A stretch of 64,000 bases of DNA from Doryteuthis pealeii (GCA_023376005.1 CM042138.1:94136156-94200155), one strand, 5' to 3'. Shown: positions 32,288 to 41,675, counted from the stretch's first letter. Notes: a model not told the origin generated them from the letters alone. A program made the numbers and translations.

Positions 32288-32346
<59 letters not shown>
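31910..32346. repeat. TA tracts and a broken hammerhead-like stub
   Basis: (TA)n at 31918-31946, 32143-32195 and 32288-32346. Between the last two, minus-strand CUCCUGAUGAUCCCAUGC resembles a hammerhead core without a GAAA partner. AAATTAATCCGACAGT is shared with 52910. Confidence 0.6.
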
Positions 32347-32347
<1 letters not shown>

Positions 32348-32438
32348 TTTTTTTTTGAAAGTTAATTAATTAATAATTAATTAATTAGGCGGGATTACCT
32401 ATTTAAATGTAAGGCTAAACAAATCGAGAAAAATCAAT

Positions 32439-32480
32439 CTCTGTATGTACATTTCGGCCTATTAGGCCTCATCAGCAGAG
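32439..32480 (-). ncRNA. hammerhead ribozyme, canonical (family 1, unit 1)
   Basis: Minus strand: stem I CUCUG/CAGAG (5 pairs), core CUGAUGA, stem II GGCCU/AGGCC with loop AAU, GAAA, stem III UGUACA and cleavage site UA. It is 42 nt with no extra bases. The palindromic stem III cannot form a good hairpin alone but gives six pairs between two molecules or two units, as in dimeric hammerheads. Confidence 0.88.
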
Positions 32481-32802
32481 CTATATATACGAAGACCGCC
32501 CCGTGTGCGATTCGAAACCTGACTATCAAGCTGACAGGCAAGCAAACGGACTTAGCTAGATTTCTTCGTTTTGTTTAGGAGTAGGTATTTATATTTCTCT
32601 TCAGTGACCTCTACACGATATTATGAGAAGTAAACAAACAGACGATGTTTGTGATATGGCTATTTTCAGCCGACAATATTTGGGAGAATATGTGCTTAAT
32701 TGAAGTCGAACCTTATTTTTGAAAGTTAATTAATTAATAATCAATTAATTAGGCGGGATTACCTATTTAAATGTAAGGCTAAACAAATCGAGAAAAATCA
32801 AT

Positions 32803-32844
32803 CTCTGTATGTACATTTCGGCCTATTAGGCCTCATCAGCAGAG
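32803..32844 (-). ncRNA. hammerhead ribozyme, canonical (family 1, unit 2)
   Basis: Identical in sequence to 32439-32480 and exactly 364 bp from it. Two cleavage sites in the same orientation would release a linear 364-nt RNA from a minus-strand transcript. Confidence 0.88.
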
Positions 32845-32884
32845 CTATAGATACGAAGACCGCCCCGTGTGCGATTCGAAACCT

Positions 32885-32941
32885 GAGCCTAAAGTCGGTA
32901 TCAGCCAGTTAGCGAGGGAGTCTATCCCCTTTTCAATAGCG

Positions 32942-32945
<4 letters not shown>
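32885..32945 (-). mobile_element. SINE-A 3' fragment
   Basis: CCTAAAGTCGGTATCAGCCA to CTATCCCCTTTTCAATAGCG, the reverse of the SINE-A 3' region. It truncates the second family 1 unit. Confidence 0.7.
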
Positions 32946-32976
<31 letters not shown>

Positions 32977-32980
32977 TCAT

Positions 32981-33021
32981 CCACAGACACGTGTTTCGAA
33001 GTTTACTTCTCATCAGTGCGG
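32981..33021 (-). ncRNA. hammerhead ribozyme, canonical (family 2)
   Basis: Minus strand: stem I CCGCA/UGUGG with one G-U, core CUGAUGA, stem II GAAGU/ACUUC, GAAA, palindromic stem III CACGUG and cleavage site UC. All invariant bases present and no insertion. Confidence 0.85.
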
Positions 33022-33039
33022 CACGACTTTTTAACAGCT

Positions 33040-33115
33040 ACCTCTAGCCGGGATCGAAACCCGACAGAATTTTCGTCTACCAAGTTCCTTACCCTTGCGG
33101 CTATTAGCGGCCGTC
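33040..33115 (-). other. tRNA-like head (SINE-E type)
   Basis: Minus strand: GGGTAAGGAACTTGGTAGAC and a B-box-like GGGTTTCGATCCCGG that closes into a T arm. A similar stretch is at 37430-37490. It lies just 5' of the hammerhead in transcript sense, so the unit may combine an internal Pol III promoter with a ribozyme. Confidence 0.45.
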
Positions 33116-33272
33116 AGTCTAGGGTGAACAATTAATTGCTACATACTTTACGGCGGTATGTTTTTACAATCAACAGAGAACTCTAATCTGTAAATAGACG
33201 GGTAACGGCTAATGCCAAACGGTGAAGTTACAATTAATGTCCCCCCACAGTGCTCAACCATAGGAGTGGGAA

Positions 33273-33315
<43 letters not shown>

Positions 33316-33318
<3 letters not shown>

Positions 33319-33410
33319 GTTTGTTTGTTTGTTTTGTTTTGTTTTGTTTTACTGCATATCAATCTCGGTGGGTCATTTAATGCCGACTAAGTTTTGGATT
33401 CGTGGGGATA
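33316..33410 (+). repeat. Rep-1 5' fragment
   Basis: A TTTG/TTTTG-rich start then CATATCAATCTCGGTGGGTC and ATTTAATGCCGAC. Confidence 0.55.
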
Positions 33411-33540
33411 GTTTGGTAGGAAACAAATGTATATATGTATAGATTTTAATTAGTGTTCAGTTACCCATATATTTTAGTACAATCCCACTTCTTTTAGGAA
33501 ATGTATAGTTGTAGAAAAACAGTTTTTCCGTTGTTGCAAC

Positions 33541-33589
<49 letters not shown>

Positions 33590-33591
33590 AT

Positions 33592-33632
33592 CCACACCCA
33601 CCGTGTTCGACGTTTGCGTCTCATCAGTGTGG
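33592..33632 (-). ncRNA. hammerhead, damaged (family 2)
   Basis: Stem I CCACA/UGUGG is perfect and CUGAUGA is intact with stem II GACG/CGUC, but GAAA is changed to GAAC by a base loss. Cleavage is probably lost. Confidence 0.7.
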
Positions 33633-33839
33633 CTAGACTTTCCTCTCGGCCATTAGTAGCCGCCATTAAGAGGTGAAAATTTAACTGATAAATGCATACA
33701 TCGGTAGATATATGTTACGATCACCAGAAAACTCAAATCCGTAAACGACAGACGAGTATTGCTTTACGCTAAACGGTGAAAGTTCGTTAAAGTCCCCTCG
33801 ATAGAGCTCTACCAGGTTTTGAGAGCATATAATAGTCAT

Positions 33840-33881
33840 CCACAGACACCGTGTTTCGACGTTTACGTCTCATCAGTGTGG
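33840..33881 (-). ncRNA. hammerhead ribozyme, canonical (family 2)
   Basis: Minus strand: stem I CCACA/UGUGG (perfect), core CUGAUGA, stem II GACGU/ACGUC, GAAA, stem III CACGGUG (near palindrome) and cleavage site UC. Compared with 32981-33021 stem II differs by paired changes, which supports the fold. Confidence 0.87.
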
Positions 33882-33885
33882 TTAG

Positions 33886-33887
<2 letters not shown>

Positions 33888-33932
<45 letters not shown>

Positions 33933-34555
33933 GCCTGGTATACAGATTGGATCAGAAATAACAGGACAGTCGTTAATATTACATTATGATGAGCTTCTTA
34001 TTACTTCTGTCTCTCCCTGTATCTCTCTGTTCATCCGCTTAATAAACTTAATAAACATTTTTATATCAAATACAATCAAGATATGCGGTATATATTCTTC
34101 ACAAAGGCCATGACCTAAGATGAAAGAAATTATTTGTGAGAATATTTTAGACTATTTCCCAGGTAATAAATTTTTTTTTAAATACATAAACCAATGGTAT
34201 GAAAATAGATAAAAGAACTGGGTGACAAAGCCAGGTTCGTGATTCACTTTGTGAGGAACGACTTCACTGGAAATGGTTTTCAAGAAGAGCGTGCTAACTA
34301 TTGCGCTGAGTTAAATGCTCAAAAATTGAACAATTAGCCAACAGATTCGACCTCACTAGTCCGGCAACCTTAGAACCAGATATTTGTTAGAGTCACAGGT
34401 TTTCCGAACTAGTGAAGTTTGTTTTGCTCTTTTTAATGGGGAAATAATACATACTAGCAGGAACTGTGGAAATAGCTCAGTATGATGATTTAATTATAAC
34501 AACGTTTGATAGGTTCACTTAAGAGCTATAGCAAATACTTCAATATGTAAATTAT
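33888..34555. other. (TA)n then unassigned DNA
   Basis: (TA)n at 33888-33930. The remainder has no recognised gene or repeat. Confidence 0.4.
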
Positions 34556-34559
34556 AATC

Positions 34560-34960
34560 TTGATTTAAGTCTCTCTGACTTCTTTCTTTCTTTGATTGAA
34601 ACAGATAAGCGTTATCGCTTTCGTGTGCTCACCCCTCTCTATCTTCCCCCTACTTTCTTTCTTTCTTTTCCTTCTTCTATTTTTCTCTGTGTAGCATGTC
34701 ATTTTCTTACCTTTCTTTCTTTAATATAAAATCAGAATGGTCCATTATTTAACTGAGGTGACGACACTCATAAGACATAAAAATTTCGGCGGATAAGCAA
34801 CACCAGATAATCAGGATTAACATTTCTGCATTTCACCTTGTGCAATTTGGACGATCTAACCAGAGAGTGTTGCAGAATGATAACGGTCGGAAGATTAAGG
34901 AACAAGCATATTAAGAATACATATACTGCTGCCAATATAAATTGTATTGATATAGACAAT
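34560..34960 (+). repeat. R3 repeat, plus copy
   Basis: GATTGAAACAGATAAGCGTT, CTGTGTAGCATGTCATTTTC, TTAACTGAGGTGACGACACT and GCGGATAAGCAACACCAG. It is the most complete R3 copy, flanked downstream by (TA)n at 34978-35025. Confidence 0.65.
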
Positions 34961-34975
34961 ATTGATATTGTATTG

Positions 34976-35031
<56 letters not shown>

Positions 35032-35129
35032 TGATATTAATGATAATTTATCCAAAGTTTAGAATTCTTTAAGATAATTTTCAACCATTATTAAATGAGT
35101 AGGAAAAGTTTTATTACAATTCAATAACT

Positions 35130-35350
35130 AATAGAGGATGGTTGGTTGGTTGGTTGGTTGGTTGGTTGGTTGGTTGGATTTACGGCATGTCAACCCTTGG
35201 GTTATTTTATGCCAAAGACGTTTTTTGTTTTAATTATTCTTGTTGGACATTCAATTTTTAACACATTTTAAAACTCCTTTTTTACCTATCTAACCCATAG
35301 ATGGTACCCTAACAGGTACTACCAATCTGGGTCAGAGTATACCTGAGATT
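35130..35350 (+). repeat. Rep-1 first half with (GGTT)n start
   Basis: About nine GGTT units lead into GATTTACGGCATGTCAACCC and CCATAGATGGTACCCTAACA. The GGTT run at the 5' end also marks other copies, suggesting a family-specific end. Confidence 0.7.
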
Positions 35351-35388
35351 AATAACGAGAAAATTGTTATCGCTTGTGCTCCCCCCCC

Positions 35389-35449
<61 letters not shown>
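35389..35449. repeat. (CT)n microsatellite
   Basis: About 28 CT units after a short C run. Confidence 0.95.
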
Positions 35450-35452
<3 letters not shown>

Positions 35453-35628
35453 TCTACGTCCGTGTGTCACACTTTAACACCCCCCATCACCCGATATACC
35501 CCTCTCCTTCTAACTCCGCAACTACGAAGCTTCTCCGGATCGGGGGTGTTTAGTACTAGAGTATTAATGAAAAGTGCTTTTTTTTTTTAACCGTCACATT
35601 GCTTCCTAGACATACCTCATACTTAGCT
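35450..35628. other. unassigned DNA
   Basis: No recognised feature. Confidence 0.35.
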
Positions 35629-36035
35629 AGGGCATCGTATTGTTGTGTAATGGTTAACAAGCTAGTCTCGCAGATTCATTACAACTAAATAGCGAGTTCG
35701 ATCCTCGCTTGATGTCACAGCCTATACGTGGCGAACAATTTCGGTATTAGGCATCCCAACGTGGTATAATGGTTAGCAAGCTAGTCTCGCAGATCCATTA
35801 CAGCTGAATAGCGAGTTCGATCCTCGCTGGACGCTCCATTCTTGCGACTTTGTGTCACATCCTACCCATGGCAAATGGGTTGGGTATTTAAGGGTGTCCC
35901 ATCCTGGTGTAATAGATAGCAATCTAGTCTCGCAGATCCCTTACAGTTGAATAGCGAGTTCGATCCTCGCTGGATGTCCCATAATTACGATCTTGTCTTA
36001 CATCCAACTCGTGGTGAACGGTTTGGGTAAATATC
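35629..36035 (+). mobile_element. SINE-B trimer, three head-to-tail copies
   Basis: Three units start near 35629, 35749 and 35892. Each has a tRNA-like head with the A-box-like TGGTATAATGGTTAGC or variant, CTAGTCTCGCAGATCC, and a perfect B-box context GCGAGTTCGATCCTCGC. Each then has a tail with CTTGCGACTTTGTGTCACAT or similar. Acceptor-like ends (GGGTGTCCC with GGATGTCCC) are still pairable. The first unit lacks part of the tail. Repeated units with divergence argue against real tRNA genes. Confidence 0.8.
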
Positions 36036-36377
36036 TACCTTGTATATAGTTAAAACTGAAGTATACAAGTTGTAAAATGGATACTGTGAACCACTCTGGC
36101 CTATATAAAGGCTAGAAGTGTTATTAAAATATAATTAAAAAAAAGTTATATGCTCTCAAATATAGTCTGATTTTTTATTCAATTCATTGATGAGATAAAA
36201 AATTCAGTTTGTTGAAAAATGAGACAGACACTCGAAAACTCCCAATTGGAAAAGACAAAAATAGACACGTTTTAATTAATTTTACAAAGAAATAATCTCG
36301 ATTTAAATCTAATTCTCATAAGTAAAAATAGATATGATGAAGTTCTTTTTAAGGAAGGTACTTAGTATATGCCCACA

Positions 36378-36437
<60 letters not shown>

Positions 36438-36454
36438 TACACAAGCGATGTATT
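36036..36454. other. unassigned DNA, (TA)n at right
   Basis: (TA)n at 36382-36434. No recognised gene. Confidence 0.4.
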
Positions 36455-36580
36455 TTTATATGGCTTTTTTAGCCGACAATTCTTTGGGAGAATATGCCCG
36501 CCTAATTAATTAATTATTAATTGATTAACTTTCAAAATTAGGTACGACTTCAATTAAGCACATATTCTCCCCCCACCCCC
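36455..36580. mobile_element. rearranged HHR family 1 fragment
   Basis: GCCGACAATTCTTTGGGAGA is followed by CCCGCCTAATTAATTAATTA, then TAGGTACGACTTCAATTAAG in reverse sense. The family 1 unit is thus broken and partly inverted, without its ribozyme. Confidence 0.6.
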
Positions 36581-36637
36581 CAAAAAAATGTATATATATT
36601 TTATTATTATTGTTGTAGAAAAAGGTTTTCTCACTAT

Positions 36638-36675
36638 CACGGTTTCGGTGTTCAAGGTACACCTTCCTCAGGAGA
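36638..36675 (-). ncRNA. hammerhead-like module, weak
   Basis: Minus strand: CUGAGGA, one extra A, stem II GGUGU/ACACC, then GAAAC. Stem I is not convincing. Confidence 0.35.
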
Positions 36676-37069
36676 ACTAAAAATTATAGGTAGCTAATTT
36701 TATATATATACTTGTTTGGTCTAGAATTATTTTTATTTCTCTATCTGTCATTTTAATTAGTATAAACTGTTGGTCTTTAAATCTAAACTGTTCCCTTTGA
36801 AATTAAAGATTGGTTTTCCATACGCTTACCAAGCAAAATTAATTTGTTATTCTATCTGTCAACTTCCTCAACTCTCATCCCTTTTTTTCTTTATTCACTT
36901 TGTTTATATCTTATTTATGTTTACTACTTGGTTGGAGTCTTCTGATAAATCAATTAAGTTGTTGTTTTTTTTATATATTAATGCATATCTTATATTATAT
37001 CTATATTAATCTTAATAATACATTAATGAGTGGTGTATCTTATGCATTTAACAGCATTCTGTCCATTTC
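36676..37069. other. AT-rich unassigned DNA
   Basis: No recognised gene or repeat. Confidence 0.35.
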
Positions 37070-37117
37070 AAGTCCTGATAAAGGTTTATTAAAACCGAAA
37101 CGTTATAACGTCGACTT
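37070..37117 (+). ncRNA. hammerhead-like module, Penelope type
   Basis: Plus strand: stem I AAGUC/GACUU (5 pairs), core CUGAUAA (G8 changed to A), one extra A, stem II GGUUU/AAACC, GAAA, palindromic stem III CGUUAUAACG and cleavage site UC. The fold is excellent but the G8 change should abolish cleavage. Confidence 0.55.
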
Positions 37118-37409
37118 CACCATCAAGAATAATTTCATCTTGTTGTTATGGGTCAAACGAGGGTCTGCAAATTTTTTTTTTTATTTTACTTCAACTACAC
37201 CTTTAGATTTTCTAGTATCTTCTTCAGAACTTCGTTTAAACATATGTATATCTTCCCAACCCTAGTGGGTTGAGCAGTTTGGAGGGGATTTTCGCTGACG
37301 CCTGCCGACTAAGCTTAAAGACAATGCTCTCGTATAAAACGGATGGATCCCTCTCTGGCATGTATACATATGTATATATTTATCAGTTAAAAAAATATTC
37401 GCCGCAGTA
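37118..37409. other. unassigned DNA
   Basis: No recognised gene or repeat. Confidence 0.3.
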
Positions 37410-37490
37410 TGTAGTTGATGATGGCTGAGTGGTTAAGAAGATTGACTGGTAATAATTCGATCGGGTTAACATCCCGGCTGGAGGTAGCCT
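37410..37490 (+). mobile_element. SINE-E type tRNA-like head
   Basis: ATGGCTGAGTGGTTAAGAAG (A-box-like) and GGGTTAACATCCCGG (T-arm-like) are spaced as in a tRNA. It is similar to 33040-33115 in reverse and is followed directly by (TA)n at 37494-37542. Confidence 0.5.
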
Positions 37491-37491
37491 G

Positions 37492-37542
<51 letters not shown>

Positions 37543-37547
<5 letters not shown>

Positions 37548-38500
37548 AAGGTCACTTACCGGTGAAATTGGTCACGATGGTTAGTTGATGCAAGTTTCAC
37601 AACGATAAGACAGCGATATAAAAATATAAAGTGCTCAATACATGAGTAGAGCAAATTTATTATTATAATGGTACACAGTAATAACATACTCGAGTTTCAC
37701 TATAAGGATCTTCAGGGTTAAATCGACTGAATTAATCAAGATATTGATTAATTTCAGCCGATTGTACGTGTGTATTTTTTGGCAATAACGGTTAGTGACA
37801 GACTCGCAGCCAAAGAACGTCGAGCCTAAAATTTGAACATGAGCGGAAGTGAAATCTTTCAAAAGGATCAAAATATAAGCATTATGAGAAATCCTCTTTA
37901 TATTATTGCTTTAATGATTTATAAGAACTATAAGGATTATCTATATTATTATAGTGTTTAGTGCAACTAAATGTGATTTTGCTAATATATATCTAAAGTT
38001 TTTTTTTTAATTTATTAAAAATTAAAAGAATGTGTTTATATATATACACACATACACGGGTGTTTTTTTTTCATTTAAATGGTCTTATTGTAAGATTCAA
38101 AGTGATAATACTTGAGATAAAACTCCGACAAGGTTGATAGACAAAACATTTTATATACAGCACAGAATAAACAGGTACATAATACATAGAGGTGTACATG
38201 AACATACATACATAAGTAATACAAAGTTACATGTAAAAGGATAAACATAAAAGCACAGACATGAGACTAGGAATAGTCCATGCTGATGAATCACTTACGT
38301 AATGTAAGGGGGCCAAGCCAACAAGAGGGGGTAGACCAGAGTCTAACCCATAGTGTCTCGTAGGTCGAGCAGCGGCAAAGAGAGCGAGAAGTTCAAATCA
38401 GCCGCTTAATACACCCGAGGCCCCTAGCGCGAAACCAGCAAAAACTAAACGGCAGACAACTCTCCAGGCAAATACGAATAACGCCATATTATTATTAATA
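37543..38500. other. unassigned DNA with a weak hammerhead-like stub
   Basis: Minus strand at 37705-37675 has CCCUGAAGAUCC and AGUGAAACUCGAG, resembling Penelope-type ends, but stem II is poor. The segment 38280-38480 is GC-richer; no frame or family recognised. Confidence 0.3.
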
Positions 38501-38508
38501 AATAAATA

Positions 38509-38547
38509 TATATGTGTGTGTGTGTGAGTGTGTGTGTGTGTGTGTGG
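38509..38547. repeat. (TG)n microsatellite
   Basis: Short TG run with one GAG interruption. Confidence 0.9.
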
Positions 38548-38639
38548 ATATAGGTATCATTAGTGTTTTATGTATGCTGGTAGACTGATTGAAGTAGGTG
38601 AAATCCAACGGTCTTGACATTTAATTTATATTCTGTATT

Positions 38640-38896
38640 TCAAAGTAAAGTAATGTCGTCGGAGTGGCCTAAACTCGGTATCAGCCAGACAGCAAGGAAG
38701 TCTATCCCCTTTTCACTAGCGCTAGACCAAGGAGATTGTTTTAGCGTCTGTGGTGAAGCGCCACACCTACCATCAGCTACTCACTTTACGGCACAGATCC
38801 CGTGATACTCATAAGTTGAGTTGGCGAGGGCCGGGTATCGAACTAGGAACCTTGTGGTTCAGAGTCGAACGCTCTACCGACTGAGCTAACACGTTC
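38640..38896 (-). mobile_element. SINE-A, full length
   Basis: Minus strand: TTAGCTCAGTCGGTAGAGCG, a B-box-like AGTTCGATACCCGG, the body with GCGCTAGTGAAAAGGGGATA and the tail ending ATTACTTTACTTT. About 245 bp. Confidence 0.88.
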
Positions 38897-38995
38897 CTAT
38901 ATTTCACTAATGTACTCTGGCTGATGTCGACATAGGAATAATTCATCAGCCTGGTCTCGCAACTAAAAAACAAAAGTGAATAATGTAAGCAAAAA

Positions 38996-39180
38996 GATAT
39001 TAACTGAAAAATACCCCCAGTCTCATCCTCTACCCCCAGTCGCATCCACTACGCCTCCCAGTCTCATCCTCTACCCGCCCCCCAGTCCCATCCTCTATCC
39101 CCAGTCCCATTCTCTATCCCCAGTCCCGTTCTCTACCCCTCCCCAGTCCTATCCACTACGCCCCCAGTCGAGGATGGGGT
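38996..39180. repeat. C-rich minisatellite
   Basis: About nine variants of a unit near CCCAGTCYCATCCTCTAC, 17-22 bp each. It stands out against the AT-rich background. Confidence 0.85.
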
Positions 39181-39334
39181 TATTTCAACTTATGAATAAG
39201 TTATAAAAACACACCAATTTTCCACGATTTCCCGACAGTCTTCTTTTTTTGTTTTCTATTACGAATCGTCTAGACTTAATTGAATATTAAATCAGTTTTC
39301 GGTGTTCCAAGTAATTTGGATTTTACCAATCATC

Positions 39335-39755
39335 ATCCTGTCGCGCCAGTAGCACGGATATCCATGACAATCCCTCGCCAACCTTCTCTATCATTCATTG
39401 CTCCCTATGGGTCTTCTGCGCAGCATCCAGTATCCGTACAGAGCTAGTCTATGTAGGTCTTTGCTAGGCGGCCCACACTGGCGTGCATATATGCTGATTT
39501 CCATTGGAGGCGTCACTTATCAGTTCGTCCCCGCTTCTCAAGCAGTGCCCAGTACGTCTTGTTCGCCTCACTCGGATGGTTTGTGTGATAGGTGACCAGT
39601 GGCCGTACAACTGCTTTCTTGTGGGGTGTTGTTTCCACGAGTTGTTTAAGATCACGCGCAGAATTCTTGTGCACCTCCCATCTAGCTTATTTTCTAGGCG
39701 CTTCTTTAGGGTCCAAGTGGTGCAGCCTACGTCTCATATTGTCACTAATGGATCT
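39335..39755 (-). pseudogene. RTE-like LINE 3' end
   Basis: Minus translation shows the LYGHW-TRR-HxAHCW-type stretch with DELISDASNGNQH and the terminal ATGATGATT tail. It continues to about 39755 (KRLENKLDG region). Frames are broken. Confidence 0.65.
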
Positions 39756-40260
39756 TGAGCAGTCCATGACATGCAACACTCCACTTTGGTCCTTACTTAG
39801 GCTAGACGTCCGGTCGGGAGCCCCCCAGCCGCGTCAGTTAGCTATTCATGTCAAGGACGAGCACCTATATGATTGCCCTGTAACCTATTGTCCTTATGAC
39901 AAACCCCCAACCCTCTTATAATATATGTGCTAGAGGGCAGTGGGTGAGGGTCTTAGTGTCCAAGGTATGGCGTTAAACAGCATCTAGTGGTGAGGTTCTA
40001 ATTCTGAATCTCTGTGGAATGTGAAGTACTCCTTTATCACCATTACTCCCAGGTCCACCCTGACCAGGAGTAGAAGTACCTGTTTGGGTCCCAACTATGG
40101 GTCAAATAGATCAAAATGAGTAGTAAAAATATGTCTGAAAAAATTGTTTTAAATAGAAAATTTGAATACCCAACAAGAATGAATAAGATAAAACGTTTTC
40201 GGCATAAATTAACCAGACAAGAGTTGACATACCGTAAAATCCAACCAGCCAACTAACCAA
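39756..40260 (-). repeat. Rep-1 copy, reverse
   Basis: GAGCAGTCCATGACATGCAA joins the LINE fragment directly. The rest runs to GTTGACATACCGTAAAATCC and CAACCAGCCAACTAACC. Confidence 0.7.
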
Positions 40261-40262
40261 CA

Positions 40263-40340
40263 AATACATACACACACGCGCGCGTGCACACGCACACACA
40301 TACACATATACAAACACACAATACAAACACACACACACAC

Positions 40341-40374
<34 letters not shown>
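40263..40374. repeat. (CA)n with CG variants, then (TA)n
   Basis: Compound microsatellite directly after the Rep-1 end. Confidence 0.9.
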
Positions 40375-40378
<4 letters not shown>

Positions 40379-40656
40379 GGGATCTTGTCCAACGATATAA
40401 AAAATATTCTATAAGAAATAATAATAAGGCTCGCAATTTTTTTTTATTATTATTATTATTTATCATATGAAATGCGCAAATTTTTTCGCATAGGAAAACG
40501 GGATTTATCGTTGTTTTGACAATTGTTTAACAATTCTGATATTTTGATGGGGTGACACGTGTTTCAGATTTTCATATCTTTTTCAAATTTTTTGTATTTT
40601 CTTGTACCAGAACCAATTTGTGTCCATGTCATGCTGCAACGTCGGTACAGTACATA

Positions 40657-40660
<4 letters not shown>
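40375..40660. other. unassigned DNA
   Basis: No recognised feature. Confidence 0.35.
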
Positions 40661-40747
<87 letters not shown>

Positions 40748-40777
40748 GCGCAAAAACACAATTCCTAAAAATTCTTA

Positions 40778-40837
<60 letters not shown>

Positions 40838-40870
40838 ATCTCTCTCTCTATCTATCTCTATATCTATCTC
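40661..40870. repeat. (CA)n(TA)n(TG)n and (CT)n/TCTATC tracts
   Basis: The first compound tract (40661-40743) is itself a perfect inverted repeat: CA, TA, then TG. (CT)n with TCTATC variants follows at 40784-40870. Confidence 0.9.
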
Positions 40871-40899
40871 TATTCTAGCTATCTCTTTATTTCTTTCTC

Positions 40900-40986
40900 T
40901 CTTACTCTTCTCTTTCCTCTTTCTCTCTCACTTTTGGTGTTTCTAAAATCCTTTTAGTCCGGTCATGGACCGGATAATTCTGCTAG
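40900..40986 (+). mobile_element. Helitron-type 3' end
   Basis: A hairpin at 40958-40974 (TCCGGTC/GACCGGA, loop ATG) is followed eight bases later by CTAG (40983-40986) and then T. A hairpin shortly before CTRR with insertion next to T is the hallmark of a Helitron 3' end. The 5' side is not defined. A second copy is at 53467. Confidence 0.65.
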
Positions 40987-41675
40987 TATTAATATATAGT
41001 TAAGCAATGGTTTTATTATTTAACTATTAAATATGACAGATTTAACAGCAAAACCTGTTGTTGTTTCCTTTTGTTTGTTTTTTTGTTTTTTTTGTCTTTT
41101 TTTTAGAAAAACAACACAATTTAAAGTTTCTTTGAATTTCTTCACAACCCACGGGTTCTACAGACTTCATAAACGATTTAACTTTAAAAAGATCCGATTT
41201 TATTAGATTAATATATTTCATCTTTTTCGTTTCATTTTTCTTTTTATCTATTCTATGATCACTTTTTAAAAAATCCCGCTGAGAATTCTCACCATTGTCA
41301 CGTGATTTTATTGTCACATGACGTTGTTGTCACATGATGTGCTGCCATACTGAAACTACTATTCAAGTACAAGTATTACTCAAAAAAAATTGCCATTCTT
41401 ATCTTTATAGATAATACCCTAGGGAAAGTAATGAAACCCCTCTCGCACGTTATGGATTAAATAGTACCACTACTGTTCTTCTACGAGGATGGCTTCATCA
41501 TTTAAATGGTTGATATGTCATTAAACAAAGAAACAAAACCATACTAGAAACCATTATCAGGGCAGTACTTTATTGTCTATTATTTCTCCCGAAAATATAT
41601 TTTCGAGTGGAAAATGAAAAATTAAGAATAACAAAAAGTCGCAATAATCTTTTTTTCTGACTGTTGTTCCTCGTC
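40987..41675. other. unassigned DNA
   Basis: No gene is seen. A Rep-1-like scrap (GGTTGATATGTCATTAAAC) lies at 41508. Confidence 0.35.

Larger units (their letters stand above)
32350..32884 (-). mobile_element. HHR family 1 tandem dimer, 364-bp period
   Basis: The stretch from TGAAAGTTAATTAATTAATA through the hammerhead to GTGCGATTCGAAACCTGA occurs twice, 364 bp apart, with only a handful of differences. The first unit is complete (32350-32713); the second stops at 32884 where a SINE-A fragment begins. No protein frame. One complete plus one partial ribozyme-bearing unit fits a retrozyme (non-autonomous, circular-RNA-derived) or a Penelope pseudo-LTR. Confidence 0.8.
32943..33315 (-). mobile_element. 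HHR family 2 unit with tRNA-like insert
   Basis: After (TA)n at 32943-32973 comes a hammerhead (32981-33021), then on the minus strand upstream of it a tRNA-like stretch (33040-33110). Beyond lies a body shared with 33660-33835 (GGCTAATGCCAAACGGTGAA against TACGCTAAACGGTGAAAGTT), ending in (TA)n at 33274-33314. Confidence 0.65.
33588..33890 (-). mobile_element. HHR family 2 tandem, 248-bp period
   Basis: Two hammerhead modules of family 2 lie 248 bp apart (33592 and 33840) with a 207-bp body between. The next unit is cut at about 33885 by (TA)n. The tRNA-like part found in the unit at 32943-33315 is missing here, leaving GGCCATTAGTAGCCGCC at the junction. Confidence 0.7.

Noticed and set aside
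35629..36035. Possible tRNA gene cluster
   Set aside because: The units are diverged, share a non-tRNA tail, and recur as fragments elsewhere; they fit a tRNA-derived SINE better than functional tRNAs.
38284..38480. Hammerhead candidate from CTGATGA at about 38284
   Set aside because: No paired stem II followed by GAAA at the right distance.
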